Source: a candidate division FCPU426 bacterium (GTDB taxonomy: Bacteria > Oederibacteriota > Muellerivitia > Muellerivitales > DAHXKG01). From it: 64,000 nucleotides of DNA. The stretch's first letter is position 1. Each line of letters opens with the position of its first letter. The DNA lies in NCBI GenBank assembly GCA_027366525.1, contig DAHXKG010000004.1, positions 1 through 64,000 of the forward strand, read 5' to 3'. The position numbers and the translations under genes are program-made. This document shows positions 1 to 7,795 of this stretch, piece by piece. The notes beneath the pieces are model-generated. The model saw only the letters and a program-made list of their open reading frames with translations, had not been told where the DNA came from and searched no databases.

Positions 1-1
1 C

Positions 2-472
2 TTGGTTTTTTCGACCCTGCATACCAATGATGCTCCAGGAGCCGTAACGCGCATGACCAACATGGGGGTGGAGCCATTTTTGATTACCTCTACGGTGCAT
101 TGCGTGGTCGCGCAACGCTTGATTCGAAAAATTTGTTCGGAATGTAAAAAGCCGTATGAAGCCTCGCATGAATTAATTCAAGATTTAGGCTTAGCCTCAG
201 GCAGTCAACCCCAAATTTTATACAAAGGCGAGGGATGTTCGAATTGTTCCAGCACCGGGTATCGTGGTCGACTTGCTATTCATGAATTATTGCCTTTAAA
301 TGAGGAATTCAAAAAGGGGGTTATCCAAAAAAAATCTACTGCGGATTTGAAAATGATTGCTCGAAAAGCAGGCATGCAAACCTTGCGTGAATGTGGTATT
401 CAAAAAGTTTTAAAAGGGATGACTACAGTTGAAGAGCTTTTAAGGGTTGCTCATGAAGATGAATCAGAATAA
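2..472 (+). CDS. pilB: PilB/GspE-type assembly ATPase, C-terminal part (5' end outside window)
   Basis: Hexameric secretion-superfamily ATPase that powers pilus extension at the inner membrane. Only the last ~156 residues are present. The reading frame is already open at the window edge, so the TTG at position 2 is not a start. Visible are the His-box stretch [16 protein letters not shown], the MGVEPFLI segment, and the zinc-binding tetracysteine typical of PilB/GspE rather than PilT: a CSEC pair, then a CSNC pair about 40 residues later, followed by [12 protein letters not shown]. It lies 26 bp before pilT in the pilB-pilT-pilC order. The tetracysteine and the neighbours make PilB firm; GspE of a type II secretion system is the only alternative. 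Confidence 0.93.
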   Translation: MVFSTLHTNDAPGAVTRMTNMGVEPFLITSTVHCVVAQRLIRKICSECKKPYEASHELIQDLGLASGSQPQILYKGEGCSNCSSTGYRGRLAIHELLPLNEEFKKGVIQKKSTADLKMIARKAGMQTLRECGIQKVLKGMTTVEELLRVAHEDESE

Positions 473-498
473 AAGAAATAGGGGAGAAAAGATATATT

Positions 499-1563
499 AT
501 GGTTAATATTGATACATTATTACGATTAATGTTTGAGAAGGGTGCTTCGGATTTGCATATCACTGCGGGCGCTCCGCCGATGCTTCGAATTGATGGCGTG
601 ATGACGCCGACGGAATATGAAAAATTGCGTCCGGAAACAACACAACAACTTATTTATAGTATTCTTACCGACGAACAAAAAGAAAAATTTGAAAAAGACA
701 ACGAATTGGATATGTCATTTGGCGTAGAAGGTGTTGGTCGAGTTCGAATGAATGTTTTTCAACAACGTGGAGCGGTTGCAGCAGTACTTCGTAACATTCC
801 CGCTTCGATTCGAACGTTTGACGACCTTAAGCTTCCAGCCATTGTTCAAGAAATTGTCAAACTTCCAAAGGGATTGGTATTAGTGACGGGACCGACGGGT
901 TCTGGCAAATCGACGACGTTAGCAGCGATGTTGGATTGGATTAATGCAAACCGGCAGAATCATATTATTACGATTGAGGATCCGATCGAATATGTACATA
1001 CGCATAAGTCTTGTATTGTAAATCAGCGAGAAGTGGGGACCGATACGAAAACATTTGCCGCGGCGTTGAAGTATGCGCTTCGACAAGATCCTGATGTTAT
1101 TCTGATTGGTGAAATGCGTGATTTGGAAACCGTGGGAGCGGCGTTAACCATTGCTGAAACCGGCCACTTGGTTTTTGCAACCTTACACACGGTGGATTCA
1201 ATTCAGACGATCAATCGAATTATTGACGTTTTTCCTGCAAGTCAGCAACAACAAGTGCGAGCTCAAATTTCATTTGTATTACAAGCTGTATTATCGCAAC
1301 AACTTTTGCCCAAAGCGTATGGATCGGGACGTTGTATGGCGATGGAAATTCTAATTCCAACTGCGGCAGTTCGAAATTTGGTTCGCGAAGAAAAAGTGCA
1401 TCAAATTTATTCAGCCATGCAAACGGGTTCTGAGTATGGCATGCAAACCATGAATCAATCCCTGTTTGATCTCTATCAAAAGCAGTTGGTTACCTATAAT
1501 GAAATTTTTTCAAGAACCTTGGATCCCAAGGAATTACAGCGAATGGTCAAAGGCGTGGTATAA
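499..1563 (+). CDS. pilT: Twitching motility retraction ATPase PilT
   Basis: Retraction motor that depolymerises the type IV pilus. The 354-residue length is normal for PilT. It has an N-terminal PAS-like domain (about 1-100), Walker A GPTGSGKST near residue 131, the Asp box around ITIEDPIEY, Walker B ending ILIGEMRDLET, and His box FATLHTVDS. It lacks the tetracysteine seen in the preceding ATPase, which separates PilT from PilB. The ATG at 499 follows a GGGGAGAAAAG ribosome site. A complete PilT predicts retractable pili, so twitching or DNA uptake is possible (inference). It is co-directional with pilB and pilC, with short gaps. Confidence 0.97.
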   Translation: MVNIDTLLRLMFEKGASDLHITAGAPPMLRIDGVMTPTEYEKLRPETTQQLIYSILTDEQKEKFEKDNELDMSFGVEGVGRVRMNVFQQRGAVAAVLRNIPASIRTFDDLKLPAIVQEIVKLPKGLVLVTGPTGSGKSTTLAAMLDWINANRQNHIITIEDPIEYVHTHKSCIVNQREVGTDTKTFAAALKYALRQDPDVILIGEMRDLETVGAALTIAETGHLVFATLHTVDSIQTINRIIDVFPASQQQQVRAQISFVLQAVLSQQLLPKAYGSGRCMAMEILIPTAAVRNLVREEKVHQIYSAMQTGSEYGMQTMNQSLFDLYQKQLVTYNEIFSRTLDPKELQRMVKGVV

Positions 1564-1589
1564 CGCACTTGAAAAGGAGGTAAGGAATT

Positions 1590-2801
1590 ATGGCTTATTT
1601 TACTTATCGAGCAAAAAACAATGCAGGAAAAGTATCATCCGGGAGTGTAGAAGCTGAAAATGTTTCTGCTGCAACGGCGATTCTTCGACAAAAGCGGCTA
1701 GAAGTGATTTCTATCTCAGAATCTCGACTGGCTGGGATTTTAAAGTATTTACCACAAGCGAATCCGGTGACTTTAAAAGATGTAGTCATTTTCAGCCGGC
1801 AATTTTCAACGATGATCAATGCCGGACTTCCCATTATGCAGGGATTATCAATTTTAACGGAACAGGCTCCCAATAAGAGTTTTGGAAAAGTTTTGGGACG
1901 CGTTCGAGATGACCTTTCGAATGGCATGTCGCTTTCCGATGCGATAGCAAAATTCCCAAGAGTTTTTAATAATCTTTATGTCAATATGGTTAAAGCAGGC
2001 GAACAAGGGGGTATCTTAGATGCGGTGTTAGAGCGATTGTCTGAATATATGGAAAAAGCCGAGGCGATTTCGCGAAAAGTTAAATCGGCGCTGATGTATC
2101 CCGTTGTAGTTTCATCCGTAGCGGTAGCAGTCATTTTTTTTCTGATGTGGAAAGTGATCCCTGTTTTTGAAAATGTTTTTACTTCATTTGGAAGCCATCT
2201 TCCCGGTATCACCATGGTGGTGGTGAACATCAGTCATTTCGTTTGCAGCTATCGCTTTATTTATTTAATTATTGGTGCGGTGGTAGTGTTTACAGGCGTT
2301 TCAGCTTATCGCAAAACAAAGCGAGGGGCGTATCAATGGGATAGCATGATGTTAAAAATTCCTGTTTTTGGTGTGTTGCTTCAAAAAGCTGCGGTGGCAA
2401 AATTTGCCAGAACTTTTTCTACATTGATTAAATCCGGTGTTCCTATTGTCGATGCACTGGAGACCGTGGCTAAAACTGCCGGAAATTTAGTGGTGGAAAA
2501 AGCGGTGTTAGGATGTCGGGATTCGATTCGTGAAGGTAAGACGTTGACGGAACCGCTCAAGAAATTTCCTATCTTTCCACCCATGGTTGTTCAGATGATT
2601 AATGTAGGCGAAGAAACTGGCGCGATGGACACGATGTTATCGAAAGTTGCTGATTTTTATGAGGATGAAGTGGATACGGCCGTGGAAGGATTAACCTCAA
2701 TTATTGAACCAATCATGATTGTTTTTTTAGGCTTGGTGGTTGGTTTTATTGTTGTAGCCATGTATATGCCTCTGTTTGATTTGCCGGGAATTATTCATTG
2801 A
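1590..2801 (+). CDS. pilC: Type IV pilus inner-membrane platform protein PilC
   Basis: Polytopic platform protein that couples the motors to the growing pilus. At 403 residues it has the family's usual size and two repeats of the GspF domain. Repeat one, about 68-190, carries FSRQFSTMINAGLPIMQGL; repeat two, about 270-395, carries the parallel FARTFSTLIKSGVPIVDAL. Membrane helices lie near residues 170-190, 220-245 and 375-395. The ATG at 1590 sits nine bases after a perfect AAGGAGG. It is the last gene of the pilBTC group; a hairpin-rich gap and a new promoter follow before the pilin genes. Confidence 0.97.
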   Translation: MAYFTYRAKNNAGKVSSGSVEAENVSAATAILRQKRLEVISISESRLAGILKYLPQANPVTLKDVVIFSRQFSTMINAGLPIMQGLSILTEQAPNKSFGKVLGRVRDDLSNGMSLSDAIAKFPRVFNNLYVNMVKAGEQGGILDAVLERLSEYMEKAEAISRKVKSALMYPVVVSSVAVAVIFFLMWKVIPVFENVFTSFGSHLPGITMVVVNISHFVCSYRFIYLIIGAVVVFTGVSAYRKTKRGAYQWDSMMLKIPVFGVLLQKAAVAKFARTFSTLIKSGVPIVDALETVAKTAGNLVVEKAVLGCRDSIREGKTLTEPLKKFPIFPPMVVQMINVGEETGAMDTMLSKVADFYEDEVDTAVEGLTSIIEPIMIVFLGLVVGFIVVAMYMPLFDLPGIIH

Positions 2802-2882
2802 AACTTGATTTTAGAAATGATTATTTATTTCAATTTTGAAATTTTTCTATAGTCGAGCAATTTTCTGAAATCAGTATTTTGG

Positions 2883-2940
2883 GGGAGTTCACGTGCAAAT
2901 AACTCCCTAATAAATTTTTTAAAGGCAAAAATTTTATTAG
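2883..2940 (+). terminator. Adjacent hairpins downstream of pilC (probable terminator region)
   Basis: Two adjacent inverted repeats lie between pilC and the pilA1 promoter. The first is GGGAGTT (2883-2889) with AACTCCC (2901-2907), perfect over 7 bp with an 11-nt loop containing CACGTG. The second is AT-rich: 14 bases at 2907-2920 pair with 2927-2940 with about one irregularity, around loop AAAGGC. They share base 2907, so the two helices compete at their junction. The T-rich stretch after the first hairpin fits termination of pilBTC transcripts, but it is not a textbook terminator. Nothing else was seen in 2802-2987. Confidence 0.5.
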
Positions 2941-2987
2941 TAGAAACTTATTTTTTACAATGGGACTGAAAACGTTTAAAATTGTTA

Positions 2988-3015
2988 TTGACAGCTTGGT
3001 TTAACGTGATACAAT
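2988..3015 (+). promoter_or_regulatory. Sigma70-type promoter of first pilin gene
   Basis: A perfect -35 TTGACA (2988-2993) is followed after 16 bp by TACAAT (3010-3015), with an upstream TG at 3007-3008 giving an extended -10 TGATACAAT. It lies about 70 bp before the pilin start codon. No sigma54 GG-N10-GC signature was seen, although pilin promoters in Proteobacteria are often sigma54-dependent. Confidence 0.8.
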
Positions 3016-3085
3016 TTAGGGTAAGTAAGGACAAACGTATGGGTGTAAAGTTCGTTACTATATTTGAAGTGTGGGGAGGTAGTTT

Positions 3086-3577
3086 ATGAAGAAATTAAGT
3101 AAAAAGGGTTTTACTTTAATTGAGTTAATGATAGTAGTGGCTATTATTGGAATTTTAGCTGCTATTGCAATCCCTAAGTTTGCGGATCTGATTGAAAAAT
3201 CAAAAGAAGGCGCAACCAAGGGGAATATTGGCTCACTTAAATCTGCCATTTCTATTTATTATGGAAATGAATCAGGAATTTGGCCAGCAGTATTAGCGAA
3301 TAATACATCTGTTACTATCGGGGATGATAGTACCTTAGCATTTAGTAGCTATATGGATCCAATTCCATTTGTTGAAGTAACTGCTAAGTTTGATCCATCG
3401 CCAATAAGTCCGTATGGATCAGATGTCAATCCAGAGGCCGGTGGTGTAGGAGTCCCTCCATCGACCAATGCAACAGGGTGGCTTTATGACTCATCAACAG
3501 GGGATATCTGGGTAGATTCCATCGAATTGGATTCTATGGGAATTCCTTATTCGGATTATGGAGTTGGTGGCAGTTAA
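3086..3577 (+). CDS. Type IV major pilin, copy 1
   Basis: Prepilin of 163 residues. An eight-residue leader ending KKG is followed by [10 protein letters not shown], so PilD should cleave before Phe9; Glu is at mature position 5. The hydrophobic alpha1 helix continues to about residue 30, then the conserved SKEGATKGN and AISIYYGN...GIWP region. There is no C-terminal disulfide pair, unlike Pseudomonas pilins. The C-terminal half carries [20 protein letters not shown], a calcium-binding or strand-loop type end by analogy to GspG (inference). GGGAGG precedes the ATG. It has its own promoter and terminator, so it is monocistronic, as expected for an abundant subunit. Its paralogue follows at 3712. 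Confidence 0.93.
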   Translation: MKKLSKKGFTLIELMIVVAIIGILAAIAIPKFADLIEKSKEGATKGNIGSLKSAISIYYGNESGIWPAVLANNTSVTIGDDSTLAFSSYMDPIPFVEVTAKFDPSPISPYGSDVNPEAGGVGVPPSTNATGWLYDSSTGDIWVDSIELDSMGIPYSDYGVGGS

Positions 3578-3590
3578 GTCAGTTAGGTAA

Positions 3591-3627
3591 AAAGCGACAT
3601 ACCTTAAAGGTATGTCGCTTTTTTTTT
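3591..3627 (+). terminator. Rho-independent terminator after pilin 1
   Basis: A perfect 14-bp inverted repeat (3591-3604 with 3608-3621, starting AAAGCGACATACCT) closes a 3-nt loop and runs into nine T residues (3619-3627). It stands between the two pilin genes and separates their expression. Confidence 0.95.
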
Positions 3628-3660
3628 ATCATCATCAAAGGAAAACGATTGTTGCGATTG

Positions 3661-3669
3661 TGATATAAT
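3661..3669 (+). promoter_or_regulatory. Extended -10 promoter of second pilin gene
   Basis: TGATATAAT (TG at 3661-3662, TATAAT at 3664-3669) lies 43 bp before the second pilin start codon. No good -35 hexamer is visible at 16-18 bp, so the extended -10 would carry recognition. It matches the -10 of pilin 1 in 8 of 9 bases. Confidence 0.65.
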
Positions 3670-3711
3670 TAATTTGGGTCGATTTTAATTGAAGGTTCAG
3701 GGGAGGTAGTA

Positions 3712-4212
3712 ATGATCTCTTTAAATAAAAAAGGATTCACGCTTATCGAATTGATGATTGTAGTTGCGATTATTGGTATCTTGGCTGCCATTGCAATTCC
3801 AAAATTTGCATCGATTATTGAACGGTCTAAAGAAGGTGCAACCAAGGGGAACATAGCAGCGTTGAAATCAGCCATTTCAATCTATTATGGAAATCAATCG
3901 GGTATATGGCCAACCCAGTTAGCTCTACTCGGGGCATCCGCTAATATTGGCTCAGATGCAATGCTTGGCTTTAGTAGCTATTTAAATCCAATCCCTTTTG
4001 TGGAAGTAACTGCCCAATTTGATGTTGGAGCCGTAGATCCTCGTGGATCAAACGTTGCGATCGATCCAGTATCGGATCAAGCTCCCAATGGCCAATCGAC
4101 GGGGTGGCTTTATGATTCGACAACTGGAAATATTTGGGTTAATTCCATAGCTCATGACGTGGAAGGTATTCCTTACTCCGATTATGGAATGGAAGGCAAT
4201 GGATCGCTTTAA
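3712..4212 (+). CDS. Type IV major pilin, copy 2
   Basis: A 166-residue prepilin paralogous to the gene at 3086. The leader ends KKG, cleavage is before [10 protein letters not shown], and Glu is at mature position 5. The helix and the SKEGATKGN...SAISIYYGN...GIWP region are nearly identical to copy 1. The two diverge mainly in the central loop (about 75-130) and again share a GWLYDSTTGNIWVNSI ending. The ATG follows GGGGAGGTAGTA. A separate promoter and the terminator between the copies suggest independent control. The pair could form mixed or alternative filaments (inference). No terminator was recognised after it. Confidence 0.92.
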   Translation: MISLNKKGFTLIELMIVVAIIGILAAIAIPKFASIIERSKEGATKGNIAALKSAISIYYGNQSGIWPTQLALLGASANIGSDAMLGFSSYLNPIPFVEVTAQFDVGAVDPRGSNVAIDPVSDQAPNGQSTGWLYDSTTGNIWVNSIAHDVEGIPYSDYGMEGNGSL

Positions 4213-4355
4213 GAGTCTTTAATTCTCATTGAAAATGAACTCAAATTATAATATCATGGTTTTGTAATAAAAGTTGATAGGATTAAAATATCAAGTTTTA
4301 CTTTAATAAATTATGACGGTAAAATTAAAACTAAAGCAGTTTTGAGGAGGGTACC

Positions 4356-5123
4356 ATCCAATTTATTTTTTTGATTTTATCGATCATATTCGGGCTTTGT
4401 ATTGGAAGTTTTTTAAATGTATGTGCACTTCGATGGAAATCGAAAGAAAGTCTTTTTTTTCCATCATCACATTGTCCCCAATGTGGTCATTCTTTACAAT
4501 GGTTTGAAAACATACCAGTCTTAAGTTTTATTTTTTTAAAAGGTCAGTGTCGTTTATGTCATAATCACATCTCGTTGCAGTATCCGCTGGTGGAGTTGAT
4601 AACAGGCTTTTTTTTCGGATTAGCAACTTTTTTTTATCCCTTTAAAATGATCACACTGAGTGAAAGCTTTATTTTTAGCGCATTCTTGATTTTATTAACT
4701 GTGACGGATTTAAAATGGAAATTGTTGCCCCATTCATTTACACACCTATTTTTAATGATAGGATTGGTATTATCCTGTATTCCCAAAATACATTTGTTGT
4801 TATCCCCCGCTCAATCACTTTTAGGGATGTTGGTGGGCGGAGGCTTATTGTTAATCATAAGTGAACTCGTTCCCGGTGGTATGGGCGGTGGAGATGTTAA
4901 ATTTGCATCTGGATTAGGAAGCTGGTTGGGACTTTATGGGTTGCTTCGCGTTTTCATCATAGCATTTTTATTAGGTGGATTAACGGCAGGAAGTTTGCTT
5001 TTTTTAAAAAAAGCAAATCGTAAAACTGCAATTGCTCTGGGGCCCTTTCTTTCTGTGGGGGCTCTTCTAGTATGGTTTTTTCCTAACGTTGTTGGATTTT
5101 GGATGAAAGGAATTGCTTTGTGA
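4356..5123 (+). CDS. pilD: Prepilin peptidase / N-methyltransferase PilD
   Basis: Inner-membrane aspartyl protease that cleaves prepilins after the leader Gly and N-methylates the new end. N-terminal GSFLNVCALRW, a CPQC...CRLC zinc tetracysteine in the cytoplasmic loop (about 35-72), and then seven or eight helices carry the two catalytic aspartates, in TDLKWK and GGGDVKFASG. Start choice is unusual. GAGGAGG at 4344-4350 is followed after five bases by ATC at 4356; the first ordinary start in frame is TTG at 4371, 20 bases from the ribosome site. I prefer ATC (about 255 residues); TTG would give 250. The end overlaps pilM by 4 bp. Confidence 0.9.
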   Translation: MQFIFLILSIIFGLCIGSFLNVCALRWKSKESLFFPSSHCPQCGHSLQWFENIPVLSFIFLKGQCRLCHNHISLQYPLVELITGFFFGLATFFYPFKMITLSESFIFSAFLILLTVTDLKWKLLPHSFTHLFLMIGLVLSCIPKIHLLLSPAQSLLGMLVGGGLLLIISELVPGGMGGGDVKFASGLGSWLGLYGLLRVFIIAFLLGGLTAGSLLFLKKANRKTAIALGPFLSVGALLVWFFPNVVGFWMKGIAL

Positions 5124-6217
5124 TTTCAATTTTTTCCAAATCAACGATTGGATTGGACTTGGGTTCTTCGGCCATCAAAATTATTCAATTAGAACAGCTG
5201 AAAGGACGCTTTAAATTAATTGCTTTAGGCATGGCTGATTTTCCCAAAGATATTTTGGAAATCAATCCTGAACTTCGAAAAAGTTTAATTGTGGAGACGA
5301 TCAAAAAAGTTTTAAAAGAATCCGGCATTAAGGCTCAAAATGTCGTAACGTCGCTCTCAGGGGATGCCGTGATCCCAAGGTATATTAAAACACTTTCAAT
5401 CCCCCAGATGGATCTTCGGAGTGCTATTCTAAAAGAAGTGGATCAGCATATTCCTTTGAGCATGGATCAAGTGGTTTTGGATGTTCATCAGTTAAGCGAC
5501 ACCGTGGATGCCGAGAAAAAAATCGATGTGCTTTTAGTTGCAGCCAAAAACGATGCCATTCAACAACGTTTGGAAATTTTAAAACAAGCGGGATTAACCC
5601 CTGTTATTATTGATGTGGATGCGTTTGCATTACAAAATGCATATGAAATCAACCAAGCGACTGGGAATAAAGATGAAACACTGGTTTTGCTGAATATCGG
5701 AGCGGCGCTAACCAATATTAATATCATTGAAGCAGGAACAACTCGCTTTACACGGGATATTACGATTGCCGGCAATGATTTTACTCGAGAGATTGTCAAG
5801 GAGTTCAATTTAAAATTTTCAGAAGCCGAAGAACTGAAAAAAGCGAGCGGATCTATTTTGATGGAAGATGAAGAATTTAGTTTGAGCTCTGTCAAAAATC
5901 AAGATGATCGGGTCTTGCGCATTTCCGATGCGATGATTCCGGTTTTAAATAAATTATTAGCAGAAGTTCGACGTTCATTTGATTATTATGAAACGCAATC
6001 CAGAAAGAAATCCATCGATCGGATTTTTCTTTCAGGCGGAACAGCAAGTTTAAAAAATTTGAGTCGATATCTGGCCAATAAAATAGGGATTCCCGTGGAA
6101 ACTGCGGGCTTGTTTAAAAATATTGAAATTTCTTCTAAAATTGATTCGGAACAATTGGATGGAAAAGAGCTGCAATTAGGGGTCGCTTTGGGATTAGCTT
6201 TAAGGCGTTTGGAATAA
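5120..6217 (+). CDS. pilM: Type IV pilus assembly protein PilM (actin-like ATPase)
   Basis: Cytoplasmic actin-fold protein that binds the PilN tail and links the motor to the alignment complex. IGLDLGSSAIKIIQLE near the N-terminus is the phosphate-1 loop; LVLLNIGAALTNINII forms the second; FLSGGTASLKNL is the adenosine motif. I chose GTG at 5120, which overlaps the pilD stop as GTGA and follows AAAGGA by nine bases, over a TTG at 5099; this gives about 365 residues. It is the first gene of pilMNOPQ, whose members abut or overlap, so coordinated translation is likely. Confidence 0.94.
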   Translation: MISIFSKSTIGLDLGSSAIKIIQLEQLKGRFKLIALGMADFPKDILEINPELRKSLIVETIKKVLKESGIKAQNVVTSLSGDAVIPRYIKTLSIPQMDLRSAILKEVDQHIPLSMDQVVLDVHQLSDTVDAEKKIDVLLVAAKNDAIQQRLEILKQAGLTPVIIDVDAFALQNAYEINQATGNKDETLVLLNIGAALTNINIIEAGTTRFTRDITIAGNDFTREIVKEFNLKFSEAEELKKASGSILMEDEEFSLSSVKNQDDRVLRISDAMIPVLNKLLAEVRRSFDYYETQSRKKSIDRIFLSGGTASLKNLSRYLANKIGIPVETAGLFKNIEISSKIDSEQLDGKELQLGVALGLALRRLE

Positions 6218-6220
6218 ACC

Positions 6221-6808
6221 ATGATTCAAATCAACCTGATACCCCCACTTGAAAAAAAGAAACGCAATCAAACGATAATTTTATTTTATGCAATATTAGC
6301 ATTTAGTTCATTGATCATGATATTGGCGTGGATTTTTGCCAATGCAGTGTCTGCAAACATGAAGATTAAAAAGCAAATTCATCAAGTTGAACAAGAATCC
6401 ATGAAGTATCAAAGTAAAATCAATGAAATTAAACAGCTTCAGGCAGATACTGGACAATTAAAATCCTATTATACGGCCGTTAAACAGATTCGAACGACTC
6501 AAAATAATGTCCTAGAAGCGATCAATGATCTTGCAATCTATATGCCTAAGGATATTTGGCTAACTTCAATTGAGCAAGGAGTTGGCACAGGATCAAATCA
6601 ACTATCCATCCAAGGATATGCATATTCGACATTGAGTGTAAAACGCTATTTTAATCGACTAAGACGTCCAGGTTTGCCTTTGCAAAGTAAAAATTTAAAT
6701 ATTTTACAGGTTGCCATTTCTCCACCGGGTTCCATGGGGACGACGAATAAAGCGTATCAATTTGAGATAAATTTTTCTCTTGGAAATGGGCTAGGAGCCG
6801 CTAAATGA
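6221..6808 (+). CDS. pilN: Type IV pilus assembly protein PilN
   Basis: Bitopic inner-membrane protein of the alignment complex. It begins with the diagnostic cytoplasmic peptide IQINLIPP that inserts into PilM, then one membrane helix (about 20-42), a coiled-coil segment (about 48-90), and a ferredoxin-like periplasmic domain containing MPKDIWLTSIEQG. The length of 195 residues is normal. It starts three bases after the pilM stop and overlaps pilO by four bases. Confidence 0.95.
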   Translation: MIQINLIPPLEKKKRNQTIILFYAILAFSSLIMILAWIFANAVSANMKIKKQIHQVEQESMKYQSKINEIKQLQADTGQLKSYYTAVKQIRTTQNNVLEAINDLAIYMPKDIWLTSIEQGVGTGSNQLSIQGYAYSTLSVKRYFNRLRRPGLPLQSKNLNILQVAISPPGSMGTTNKAYQFEINFSLGNGLGAAK

Positions 6809-7359
6809 AGTTAACTAAATTACAACAGTATATTTTGTTAGCGAGTGGCGGATTGATAGCATTTTTGTTTTGTTATTACCAGTTTTTATGGTCGCCAATG
6901 CATGCCTCCATTCTTCAAAATCAAAAAATTTTAGCTCGGAAACAAGCACAACTGTCTCAAGCTAAACTTTTGATGACTCAGTTTGCAAGTTTTAAAGCTA
7001 AGCAGCGTTTGATTGAGCGAAGGCTGGAATGGTTTAAGCAACATTTACCTACGTCAGTAACCCGGCAACAATTATTTGATACCGTAAATAATTTATGTGG
7101 TCAATCCGGAGTGGTTTTGAACAATTTGAATTTTTCGGTTAATATTCCAGAAATTACTTCACCGTCGTATCAATGGAAATCGGTTCAACTACAATTTAAT
7201 GGTGATTTCAATCAATTGCTTTCTTTCATTTATAGCACTATACGAAGTCAGTTGTTTTTGACGCTGAGTGGTTTACAAATTTCTACGCAAACCGATCCCA
7301 ACAACGCGACGATTACATTAACCGCTCAAATTTATTTGAATGCCGCGGAGTTTAAATAA
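6805..7359 (+). CDS. pilO: Type IV pilus assembly protein PilO
   Basis: Partner of PilN in the periplasmic alignment complex. It is 184 residues long: a short cytoplasmic end, a membrane helix at about 10-28, a coiled coil to about residue 75, then a globular domain of the ferredoxin-like PilO type. Sequence similarity in this family is low, so the call rests on architecture plus position. The ATGA overlap with pilN and the TAATG junction with the next gene support one translation unit. Confidence 0.88.
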   Translation: MKLTKLQQYILLASGGLIAFLFCYYQFLWSPMHASILQNQKILARKQAQLSQAKLLMTQFASFKAKQRLIERRLEWFKQHLPTSVTRQQLFDTVNNLCGQSGVVLNNLNFSVNIPEITSPSYQWKSVQLQFNGDFNQLLSFIYSTIRSQLFLTLSGLQISTQTDPNNATITLTAQIYLNAAEFK

Positions 7360-7778
7360 TGCGACCATCATCCAATTTCTTTAAAAAAATTAAATTCAAA
7401 TTATTGATTTTATTAATCATAACAGCGGAAATCGGGGGCATGGTAGCGATGTCGCAAGCTGGTTCATTGAGCAATCAAGTTCCCTCGCCCTTTGTTCCCA
7501 CATATAATGGTCGAGACCCGTTTAAAGCATTAAGCGTTTTTGATCTTTCATCCGAATTAACGATTTCTGATCTGAATTTTAATGGCATTATTAAAATGGG
7601 GCAACAAACCATTGCGATGTTCTCGTTAAAGAATGATCCTATGGTGCGCTATTTATTGAAGGGGAACAGTTTATATGATGGAAATGATCAAGTAGTACAA
7701 GGAGTGGCAGGCTCTATTTATGCCTCCACAGTTGTATTAACGCAGGGCACTCGAAAAATTTCTTATCCTCGATTTTAA
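7359..7778 (+). CDS. pilP: PilP-like pilus assembly protein
   Basis: A 139-residue protein between pilO and pilQ, the standard place of PilP, which connects PilNO to the secretin. One hydrophobic N-terminal segment (about 13-33) precedes a Pro-rich linker and NGRDPFKAL, the short motif that starts the PilP/GspC homology domain; SDLNFNGIIKMG follows. Unlike Proteobacterial PilP there is no lipobox cysteine, so it is anchored by the helix or released. The small beta domain (about 55-139) matches the HR domain in size. GspC-like is the alternative name; the role would be the same. Confidence 0.8.
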   Translation: MRPSSNFFKKIKFKLLILLIITAEIGGMVAMSQAGSLSNQVPSPFVPTYNGRDPFKALSVFDLSSELTISDLNFNGIIKMGQQTIAMFSLKNDPMVRYLLKGNSLYDGNDQVVQGVAGSIYASTVVLTQGTRKISYPRF

Positions 7779-7795
7779 TTTAAGGAGATTTAAAC

